This document shows, piece by piece, positions 6,765 to 12,273 of a stretch of 12,273 nucleotides of DNA. The first letter of the stretch is position 1. Each line of letters opens with the position of its first letter. The notes under the pieces were generated by a model. It had not been told where the DNA came from and ran no database searches. It saw nothing but the letters and a program-made list of their open reading frames with translations. Origin of the DNA: ZLKRG08 sp964565165 (GTDB taxonomy: Bacteria > Actinomycetota > Actinomycetes > Nanopelagicales > Nanopelagicaceae); assembly GCA_964565165.1 (NCBI GenBank), contig CAZMDJ010000034.1, positions 1 to 12,273 on the forward strand, in the 5' to 3' direction. A program made the position numbers and the translations under genes.

Positions 6765-8099
6765 ATGAGAATTACCAGACGTACTCTCTTAAAAGGTTCG
6801 GCACTGTCAGTTATTGTGGCACCATTTTCAAAATTCGATTCTTTCGCAGGGCAATCTTTAATTGAGCCAAAACGGATTAAGAGCGTTAAAGGTGTATTAA
6901 ACGTAACTCTTGAAGCAAAAGAGACTATGTTGCCATTTGAAGGGTCAAAACGATGGGCACTAACTTATAACGGAACATTCCCGGGACCAACGCTTGTAGC
7001 AAAACCTGGTGATGTTATTAATGTAGTTCTTAAGAATTCAACCAATCAGATGACAAATTTACATACTCATGGACCGCATGTATCCCCTAGTGGAAATTCT
7101 GATAATCCGTTTATTATGGTTGAACCTGGAAAATCCTTTAAATACCAATTTAAAATTCCAAAGAATCAAGAACCAGGAACATTCTGGTATCACCCACATC
7201 ATCACGAATTTGTTGCAAAGCAGTTATCTGCTGGCCTAACTGGCGCAATCATTATTGAAGGTGAAAGCGATAAATTATTAAGTAAAACAACAGATCGCAC
7301 TTTGCTTTTCGCAGATCCTCGAATTGGCACAACTGATGCAGTTATGAAGACCAGCATGATGGATCAGATGCATGGAAGAACCGGCGATTACCTACTTATA
7401 AACGGTCAACTAAAGCCAACTATCAATGCTAAAAAAGGCATTACAGAAAGATGGCGATTGGTTAATGCTTCTCCGAGTCTCTTCTTGAATCTCACATTAG
7501 AGAATGGAACTTTTACAGTTATTGGAACGGATGGTGGACGTACAAAACCTTACGAAGTTTCTAAATTGTCGATAACTCCGGGCCAACGTTATGAAGTCTT
7601 AGTAAATACAACAAAGTCTGGTGTTGTTAAAATTCTTAATGGTGGTTCTGTAGTTGGATATCTAAATTCTGGTGCAATTAGAGCAACAGCCCCTGCAATT
7701 ACATCTGTGCCAACTTTGATTGCAAGTAAAGAACGTAAAATTGCAATCGAACAAGGTGGCGGTGGAATGATGGGCGGAATGAGTTTCACCTTTAATGGTG
7801 AGACTTTTAATCCCAATAAAGTCAATCAAACTGTAAAACTGAACAGCGTCGAAGATTGGGTTATTACAAATACATCACACATGGTTCACCCTTTCCATAT
7901 TCATGCTTGGGCATTTCAAGTTATTGATCGTGGCGATGGAAAACCAGACCCTGGTTGGAAAGATACTGTTGCCATACCTGTTGGATCAAAGGTTCGAATC
8001 AGAATTAATTTTGAAGATTTTGGTGGCAAAAGCGTTTATCACTGCCACATTTTGGATCACGAAGATACTGGAATGATGGGAATAGTTGAGGTTAAATAA
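6765..8099 (+). CDS. Tat-exported multicopper oxidase, CueO-like
   Basis: Oxidises a substrate, likely Cu(I) or a phenolic, and reduces oxygen to water. The 444 residues begin with a Tat signal (TRRTLLKGSA at 4-13, hydrophobic core, end near residue 28), so it is folded with copper in the cytoplasm and exported. Three cupredoxin domains are implied. All copper ligands are present: LHTHG (His100, His102), WYHPHHH (His143, His145), VHPFHIH (His375 type 1; His378, His380) and YHCHILDHEDTGMM (His426, Cys427, His428, His432, axial Met437). GGGGMMGGM at 331-339 is a short Met-rich loop like the copper-binding insert of CueO. The next gene is a copper chaperone starting in the stop codon, which favours copper detoxification over spore-coat or phenol roles. 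A CATGAT six bases before the ATG could be the -10 of a leaderless transcript. The gene is AT-rich by eye beside lexA and nrdJ. Confidence 0.95.
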   Translation: MRITRRTLLKGSALSVIVAPFSKFDSFAGQSLIEPKRIKSVKGVLNVTLEAKETMLPFEGSKRWALTYNGTFPGPTLVAKPGDVINVVLKNSTNQMTNLHTHGPHVSPSGNSDNPFIMVEPGKSFKYQFKIPKNQEPGTFWYHPHHHEFVAKQLSAGLTGAIIIEGESDKLLSKTTDRTLLFADPRIGTTDAVMKTSMMDQMHGRTGDYLLINGQLKPTINAKKGITERWRLVNASPSLFLNLTLENGTFTVIGTDGGRTKPYEVSKLSITPGQRYEVLVNTTKSGVVKILNGGSVVGYLNSGAIRATAPAITSVPTLIASKERKIAIEQGGGGMMGGMSFTFNGETFNPNKVNQTVKLNSVEDWVITNTSHMVHPFHIHAWAFQVIDRGDGKPDPGWKDTVAIPVGSKVRIRINFEDFGGKSVYHCHILDHEDTGMMGIVEVK

Positions 8100-8290
8100 T
8101 GGAAATCAAAATTGATGGCATGAGCTGCGGACATTGCGAAGGTCGCGTCAAGCAAGAGTTTGAAAAGGTTGGTGCAGTTGTTGAATCTGTTTCAGCAGAC
8201 GATGCGAAAGCAATCGTCAGTGGAGTTGATGAAGCGAGTGCCAGAAGCGCAGTAATTGCAGCTGGTTATAAAGTCGTCAGTATTAGTTAA
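8099..8290 (+). CDS. copZ: CopZ-like copper chaperone (HMA domain)
   Basis: The 63 residues are one heavy-metal-associated domain of normal size. The metal site is GMSCGHC (7-13): Met8, Cys10 and Cys13, the MxCxxC motif that binds Cu(I) in CopZ and in the N-terminal domains of copper ATPases. The remainder fits the beta-alpha-beta-beta-alpha-beta plan. The ATG shares its first base with the last base of the oxidase stop (TAATG), so translation is probably coupled. It likely holds cytoplasmic copper and may supply it to the oxidase or to an exporter. No copper ATPase gene is present in this window, which is unusual for a copZ neighbourhood. The last four bases overlap the end of lexA on the other strand. 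Confidence 0.92.
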   Translation: MEIKIDGMSCGHCEGRVKQEFEKVGAVVESVSADDAKAIVSGVDEASARSAVIAAGYKVVSIS

Positions 8291-8922
8291 CGAATGCTGC
8301 GAAGTACGGCAGTTACTTTGCCTAATATTTCACAATCATCACCATTTATAGGTGCGTAATCTGGATTTGCAGGCAACAACCAAATATGGCCATCTTTACG
8401 CGAGAATGTTTTTACAGTCGCTTCTCCGTCAATCATCGCTGCAACGATTTCGCCCTTTTCACAAGTTTTCTGTGAACGGATTACTACATAATCACCATCG
8501 CAGATTGCAGCATCGATCATTGAATCTCCGACAACTTTCAACATAAAAAGTTCGCCGCTTCCGACTATTGATTCAGGAAGTGGAAAAGTCTCTTCGATGT
8601 GCTGTTCGGCCAAAATTGGTCCACCGGCTGCAATTCGTCCGACCAATGGAATTTGGCGCGAGCGATCTGCGATGACATTTGAATCGCCATCGACTACTTC
8701 AATGGCTCGACCCAGACTGCCGTCTCGGCGGATAAAGCCTGCTTCTTCGAGAGCCTTTAACTGATACTGGACCGAAGCCGAACTAGATAACCCTGCCGCT
8801 TCTCCGATTTCGCGGACTGATGGTGGGTAGCCATTGTTCTGGATGCCCTCTTGAATAGCGGTGAGAATCTTTACCTGGCGGGCTGATAATCCGGATGGGT
8901 CCTTAGGGGAAACTCTGCTCAT
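8287..8922 (-). CDS. lexA: SOS repressor LexA
   Basis: Represses DNA-damage genes and cleaves itself when RecA filaments form. The 211 residues have the winged helix-turn-helix at about 12-73 (YPPSVREIGEAAGLSSSASV) and the S24 latent protease domain at about 90-211. The self-cleavage site is Ala99-Gly100 (GRIAAGG). The catalytic dyad is Ser134 (VGDSM) and Lys171 (ATVKTF). An SOS box lies about 32-47 bases upstream of its ATG, so autorepression is expected. No good Shine-Dalgarno is visible before the ATG at 8920-8922. Its end overlaps the end of copZ by four bases, both stops using the palindrome GTTAAC. Confidence 0.97.
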   Translation of the reverse strand: MSRVSPKDPSGLSARQVKILTAIQEGIQNNGYPPSVREIGEAAGLSSSASVQYQLKALEEAGFIRRDGSLGRAIEVVDGDSNVIADRSRQIPLVGRIAAGGPILAEQHIEETFPLPESIVGSGELFMLKVVGDSMIDAAICDGDYVVIRSQKTCEKGEIVAAMIDGEATVKTFSRKDGHIWLLPANPDYAPINGDDCEILGKVTAVLRSIR

Positions 8923-8953
8923 GGCTTAAGGGTCGCATGCCTGGTGAAAAAAA

Positions 8954-8969
8954 TCAAACATATGTTCGA
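8954..8969. promoter_or_regulatory. SOS box (LexA operator), lexA-proximal
   Basis: TCAAACATATGTTCGA differs at one position from the perfect TCGAAC-N4-GTTCGA palindrome of actinobacterial/Gram-positive SOS boxes. It lies 32 bases before the lexA start codon, in the place expected for autorepression. Confidence 0.8.
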
Positions 8970-8976
8970 AAATTTC

Positions 8977-9006
8977 TTGACCTATGTCGGTGGGGTGCTT
9001 TATGGT
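8977..9006 (+). promoter_or_regulatory. Promoter of the LysM gene
   Basis: TTGACC (8977-8982) and TATGGT (9001-9006) are separated by 18 bases, a good sigma-70-type match. The start of transcription would fall at about 9012-9014, immediately before the perfect SOS box, so bound LexA would block initiation. Confidence 0.65.
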
Positions 9007-9014
9007 TCTCTTAT

Positions 9015-9030
9015 TCGAACAGGTGTTCGA
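9015..9030. promoter_or_regulatory. Perfect SOS box (LexA operator), LysM-gene proximal
   Basis: TCGAACAGGTGTTCGA has two exact 6-base arms around four bases. It sits just downstream of the LysM gene -10 element and 42 bases before its ATG. Its centre is 61 bases from that of the lexA-proximal box. Confidence 0.9.
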
Positions 9031-9072
9031 TAAACCTTCCCCAAGGTTTCGCGTAAGCAGGAGCAAGAGACC

Positions 9073-9390
9073 ATGAGACAAATCCGTCAAGCAAAAAGAA
9101 GCCGCAGAGCAAATATCCGCCTTGCCCGCTTCCTTGTGGTCCTCTCCCTTACCACCGTCTTCGGTGCAGGCTTCGCGATGCAGGCAGGCGCTGGATCGAA
9201 AGATGTTCCAACTAAAGCGGATTCATTTGTGACAGTAACTGTTGCGCCAGGCGAGACCATCTGGTCGGTTGCAAAGGCGCTAAACGACAACGGCGATGTA
9301 CGCGAACTCGTTGATCAGATTATTAAAGTAAACGGTCTTGCATCAAGTGATCTTGCAGCAGGTAGCAAGATCCGCGTTCCGCTTAATTAA
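9073..9390 (+). CDS. LysM membrane protein next to lexA, candidate SOS cell-division inhibitor (YneA/ChiZ-like)
   Basis: The 105 residues have a very basic N-terminus (nine Arg/Lys in the first 18), one membrane helix at about 19-40, and a single C-terminal LysM domain at about 53-103 (core PGETIWSVA, then a KVNGL turn and the closing IRVPL strand). It is predicted to be inserted with the LysM domain outside, touching peptidoglycan. In Bacillus the short TM-LysM protein YneA, and in Mycobacterium the LysM protein Rv2719c/ChiZ, are encoded divergently beside lexA, induced by DNA damage, and stop division. Length, domain order, position and the perfect SOS box at its promoter all fit that role here; the function itself is inferred. 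AGGAG (9059-9063) lies nine bases before the ATG. The gene ends nine bases from the convergent membrane-protein gene. Confidence 0.88.
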   Translation: MRQIRQAKRSRRANIRLARFLVVLSLTTVFGAGFAMQAGAGSKDVPTKADSFVTVTVAPGETIWSVAKALNDNGDVRELVDQIIKVNGLASSDLAAGSKIRVPLN

Positions 9391-9399
9391 AAATTTAAA

Positions 9400-10791
9400 T
9401 TAATTTTCGCGTTCGCGTCTTAAAACTGTTGCGTGGTAAATCGCTACTACTCCACCGCCAACTAATATTCCAGCTGGCGTTGCAACTGCTATTCGATCAA
9501 AGCCGCCAACTAATAAAGCTCTAAATACGTTATAGCTAACCCAGACAGATCCACCAATACATGCAATTGTCGGAATACCCGTTGCTGCATATAAGAAGAT
9601 TCGACGTGCAGGTGAATGATGTTCGCCTTCGAAATCAATTGAGATTGCAAATTGGCAATGGCGCCAATTTCTAACCCATGATAGGCCTGTTGTAATCAAA
9701 ATAGCGATTCCAAAGAGGATTGCATCTGTATCTGTCTTATCTAGCAGACCTGCAACTACTGCACCGATTCCAATTGCAATACCAAATACACCACCAGCGG
9801 TAATCAAATACTGAAATGAACGCGTGATGTCATCTCTTTCGAAATCAGCTACCAATCTGCGGAAGAAGAGAATAATTGGGATTAAGACAATCACTGCGCC
9901 AATCTGAGATGGCACCTCTTCAAAGAAAGATACGCGATCTTGGTATCTAGTATCGAAGTTCCAAGCTAGGAATTGATGGATTGCAAAAGTTGCGGCAATG
10001 GTTGCAAAAAGAATTGGCACGGCCATACCCGCAAAGGTGCGGTAAATACGAGCCTCTAGCTCAGTTGAATGGTGATTGAAATTCTGCCAATAATAGATTG
10101 CAGTTGGTGCACTTATTGCAAAGAGAATAATGCCTTCCTGAAATTGCAATGTGCCAATATTTAAATCGGTTGCTTTTGATAGACCGTAATCAATCAAATT
10201 AACCAATGAAATCCCGCCGCCAACTAGACCTACAAACCAGCCAATGAAGCGATGGATATTTGCGATTATTGATTGATGCAATTTAATTAACTGGAGATGA
10301 ATTACCCAAACTGCAAATGCCACCAGGGATTGAGCAAGTGCTCGTGGTTGGTACTCCCCTCCTGCTAACCATTCGAGTGCACTTGATAGCGGGATAAACC
10401 AAATTAATAATGAAAGAGTCGAACCAGCAAGAAGATAGATCTGCCATGCTGGTTCTTGGCTTGCTCCTAAATCTTTGGTGAAATCTTTCTTAATCCATCG
10501 AGAAATAATTGCAATGACGGGAATACCAATAAATACAAAAGATAACCATCTTGCTGCACTTAATTTGTCATCATATGAACTAGATTGATTATCGATTAAC
10601 AGTGTTAGTAACCCTGCCAGACCTAGACAGGTAATTACCACTGAAATTAACAACGCCAGGTACTTCATTAAGTCTCTAATCATCGTCAGGCCATGTGCGC
10701 CTTGACTCTTCTCTACAGTTGCTTTGATTCCGATAAATGCGAAATAAAGAATCGCGCCTTGTAAAAGAAGCATTGGAATTGCGAAGAACAT
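9400..10791 (-). CDS. Repeat-built multi-pass membrane protein, probably DUF5671 type; function unknown
   Basis: The 463 residues are almost wholly transmembrane. A two-helix unit recurs five times or so: an opening helix with Arg and an aromatic near its start (about 36-67, 174-204, 246-277, 321-350, 395-428), then a second helix ending in aromatic and basic residues (about 80-103, 216-238, 295-316, 357-377, 435-460). This repeat plan resembles DUF5671 proteins, but I cannot confirm that by search. No catalytic or ligand-binding motif is visible, so a transport or sensor role would be guesswork. The ATG at 10789-10791 lies three bases after the prpD stop, which points to cotranscription and perhaps coupled translation. 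No strong Shine-Dalgarno is present. Confidence 0.85.
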   Translation of the reverse strand: MFFAIPMLLLQGAILYFAFIGIKATVEKSQGAHGLTMIRDLMKYLALLISVVITCLGLAGLLTLLIDNQSSSYDDKLSAARWLSFVFIGIPVIAIISRWIKKDFTKDLGASQEPAWQIYLLAGSTLSLLIWFIPLSSALEWLAGGEYQPRALAQSLVAFAVWVIHLQLIKLHQSIIANIHRFIGWFVGLVGGGISLVNLIDYGLSKATDLNIGTLQFQEGIILFAISAPTAIYYWQNFNHHSTELEARIYRTFAGMAVPILFATIAATFAIHQFLAWNFDTRYQDRVSFFEEVPSQIGAVIVLIPIILFFRRLVADFERDDITRSFQYLITAGGVFGIAIGIGAVVAGLLDKTDTDAILFGIAILITTGLSWVRNWRHCQFAISIDFEGEHHSPARRIFLYAATGIPTIACIGGSVWVSYNVFRALLVGGFDRIAVATPAGILVGGGVVAIYHATVLRREREN

Positions 10792-10794
10792 GTG

Positions 10795-12168
10795 CTAATT
10801 CTTTACATAAAGAGAGATAAAGTCATCAGCTTTCATAGTCAAAATTCGTTCAAAGTCGAGTGTTGCCTCTTCTATTCGAGCAACTTGAGCGTCATCAAAG
10901 ATACGACGCAGATTGGTCTTGTATTTATCTACTAACAGCGGTAGACCTTCATCACGACGGCGCTTATGCCCTACTGGATACTCCACCACAATCTCTTCTG
11001 TCTTTGATCCATCATTGAATTCAATGGTCATCGCATTAGCAATCGAACGCTTCTCTGGATCGTGATAATCAGCAGTGAACTGAGTATCTTCAACGCAAAG
11101 AATCTTTTCGCGAAGTGCGTCAATGCGTGGATCCGCTGCAATCTCATCTTCATAATCTTTAGCCGTTAAGCGACCAAAAATAAGAGGAACTGCAACCATG
11201 TACTGCACACAGTGATCACGATCTGCTGGATTATTTAGCGGACCCTTCTTGTCGATGATTCGAACACAGGCTTCGTGGGTGCGGATAGTAACTTTCTTGA
11301 TGTCATCGCTTGTCTTGCCATTTGCCTTCATCCAGTTATGAAGAGTGAAAGCTGCTTCGCAAGCGGTCTGTGAATGGAATTCAGCAGGGTAAGAGATCTT
11401 GAATAAGACGTTCTCCATTACATATGAACCATATGGACGTTGAAATTTAAAGTGATTACCTTTAAATGAAACGTCATAGAAGCCCCAAGTCTTTGCAGTC
11501 AGCACAGATGGAATACCCATCTCCCCTGTCTTTGCAATTAGCGCAAGGCGAACTGCGCGTGATGTTGCATCTCCTGCTGCCCATGATTTACGGGAACCTG
11601 CATTTGGATAATGGCGATAGGTGCGTAGTGATTGGCCATCTACCCATGCGAGAGAAACAGCATTAAGAGTTTCATCGCGAGTTAAACCCATCATCTGGCA
11701 AATAACTGCAGTTGATGCCACCTTTACCAAAATAACGTGATCTAAACCGACTTTGTTAAATGAATTTTCTAGTGCGATACAGCCTTGAATTTCGTGGGCT
11801 TTAATCATTGCAGTTAATACATCTTTAACTGTTAACTGCTTCTGACCTGAGCGATTTAGCCAATCTGCAACCGCAAGGATTCCACCTAAGTTATCACTTG
11901 GGTGTCCCCACTCTGCTGCAAGCCATGTGTCATTGAAATCTAACCAACGAATAGCGCACCCAATATTAAAAGCACCTTGCACAACATCCAATTCATAATT
12001 TGTTCCAGGTACGCGTACACCGTTTTCAACTTTTGTTCCTGGAACAAGTGGGCCAAGGAGTTTGGTGCAAGCTTGATATTCAAGCGACTCTAATCCGCAA
12101 CCGATTGTGTCTAACAATCCAGACCATGCAGTTTTGTAAGCAAGTTCTGACTTCACTTCATAGTTCAA
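10795..12168 (-). CDS. prpD: 2-methylcitrate dehydratase PrpD
   Basis: Dehydrates 2-methylcitrate to 2-methyl-cis-aconitate in the methylcitrate cycle that oxidises propionyl-CoA; cytoplasmic. The MmgE/PrpD family is clear: counted from the TTG at 12168, WLDFNDTWLA (75-84), EWGHPSDNLGG (86-96), HEIQGCIALENSFN (125-138), LRTYRH (181-186), RKSWAAGDATSRAV (193-206), and near the end YHDPEKRSIANAM. From memory these match the E. coli enzyme (483 residues) closely. The TTG is the first possible start codon in the open frame and gives 457 residues, but it has no Shine-Dalgarno and aligns inside the known proteins. Conserved coding continues upstream to an in-frame TAA at 12229-12231; see the separate entry. 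If the N-terminus is truly lost the enzyme may be impaired; if the TAA is an error the gene starts at 12237. Confidence 0.93.
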   Translation of the reverse strand: MNYEVKSELAYKTAWSGLLDTIGCGLESLEYQACTKLLGPLVPGTKVENGVRVPGTNYELDVVQGAFNIGCAIRWLDFNDTWLAAEWGHPSDNLGGILAVADWLNRSGQKQLTVKDVLTAMIKAHEIQGCIALENSFNKVGLDHVILVKVASTAVICQMMGLTRDETLNAVSLAWVDGQSLRTYRHYPNAGSRKSWAAGDATSRAVRLALIAKTGEMGIPSVLTAKTWGFYDVSFKGNHFKFQRPYGSYVMENVLFKISYPAEFHSQTACEAAFTLHNWMKANGKTSDDIKKVTIRTHEACVRIIDKKGPLNNPADRDHCVQYMVAVPLIFGRLTAKDYEDEIAADPRIDALREKILCVEDTQFTADYHDPEKRSIANAMTIEFNDGSKTEEIVVEYPVGHKRRRDEGLPLLVDKYKTNLRRIFDDAQVARIEEATLDFERILTMKADDFISLYVKN

Positions 12169-12237
12169 CGCATAATCGACAATATCAACTATCTCTTTGT
12201 AGAATTGTTGGTTGGACTTCTGGATGTGTTATGACAC
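12169..12237 (-). other. prpD: Probable N-terminal coding part of prpD, interrupted by an in-frame TAA at codon 3
   Basis: Read in the prpD frame, 12228-12169 encodes HIQKSNQQFYKEIVDIVDYA; the end, EIVDIVDY, matches the N-terminus of known PrpD proteins just before their MNYE segment. There is no ATG, GTG or TTG in this stretch. Just upstream lie GTG (12235-12237), TCA and TAA (12229-12231), with GAGGAG six bases before the GTG. A start at this GTG would restore a length of 480 codons, close to the usual size. So the natural start is probably the GTG, with a nonsense change or sequencing error at the third codon. Confidence 0.7.
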
Positions 12238-12273
12238 TTATCGCTCCTCTAGTTTCTTTAACTTTAAATCTTC
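12238..12273 (-). CDS. C-terminal tail of the gene upstream of prpD (partial)
   Basis: Eleven codons, EDLKLKKLEER, followed by TAA at 12238-12240, in the frame that ends directly before the GTG proposed as the prpD start. The charged, helical look and the stop-to-start junction (TAAGTG) suggest a cotranscribed gene, possibly another methylcitrate-cycle gene, but the piece is too short to identify. Another frame is also open here, so the call is tentative. Confidence 0.4.
   Translation of the reverse strand, partial: EDLKLKKLEER

Noticed and set aside
6752..6768. Inverted repeat TCATG-N7-CATGA at the oxidase start as a copper operator
   Set aside because: Only five bases per arm, overlapping the start codon, and no match to a CsoR, CueR or CopY site that I recognise.
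6754..6768. Tiny ORF ATG-ATT-GAA-ACA-TGA overlapping the oxidase start
   Set aside because: Four codons with no ribosome binding site; expected by chance and inconsistent with a leaderless start.
9383..9405. AT-only palindrome between the LysM and membrane-protein genes as a bidirectional terminator
   Set aside because: It has no GC pairs in the stem, so a stable terminator is not supported.
12168..12273. A third frame open from the window edge through the prpD start region
   Set aside because: It stops without joining the prpD frame and shows no family-like sequence; the frame ending TAAGTG gives a more natural gene junction.
1..12273. CRISPR arrays, insertion sequences, attachment sites or phage genes
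   Set aside because: No repeated spacers, transposase, integrase or long terminal repeats were seen anywhere in the window.

Overview
The window looks like a fragment of a small-genome, moderately AT-rich actinobacterium, plausibly a freshwater acI/Nanopelagicales-type organism. The evidence is the actinobacterial set lexA, LysM protein, nrdR and nrdJ, a RipA-like NlpC/P60 hydrolase, SOS boxes of the TCGAAC-N4-GTTCGA type, and -10 elements lying six bases before start codons, as in leaderless transcripts. The lineage is inferred; there is no rRNA here.

Layout. Bases 1-414 hold the N-terminal part of a CapA-like phosphoesterase lipoprotein on the minus strand. Bases 415-780 hold no large gene, but on the plus strand they contain what looks like a compact complete gene: a hairpin that buries the ribosome binding site, a 29-codon hydrophobic peptide ORF, and two further hairpins ending in a T-run. 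Bases 729-767 are the terminator of nrdJ. Bases 781-4216 are the nrdR-nrdJ operon on the minus strand (regulator plus B12-dependent ribonucleotide reductase), with tandem NrdR boxes upstream. Bases 4422-6719 carry an NlpC/P60 cell-wall hydrolase and a SulP anion transporter without a STAS domain, both on the minus strand. Bases 6765-8290 carry a Tat-exported multicopper oxidase and a CopZ-type copper chaperone on the plus strand. Bases 8287-9390 are lexA and a divergent short LysM membrane protein, sharing a control region with two SOS boxes. Bases 9400-12237 are a repeat-built multi-pass membrane protein and prpD (2-methylcitrate dehydratase) on the minus strand, preceded by the tail of another gene.

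Function. Three themes are joined: DNA precursor supply and DNA damage response (nrdJ, nrdR, lexA, LysM protein); copper handling (oxidase plus chaperone); and propionate/methylcitrate metabolism (prpD). In many actinobacteria lexA, the LysM gene and nrdR are close neighbours. Here four genes (NlpC/P60, SulP, oxidase, chaperone) lie between them, and the SulP-oxidase part looks more AT-rich than its flanks.

Most worth checking: (1) the TisB-like 29-residue peptide gene at 512-721, which has the form of a type I toxin message; and (2) the start of prpD, where conserved N-terminal coding sequence continues upstream of any start codon into an in-frame TAA, two codons after a well-placed GTG.
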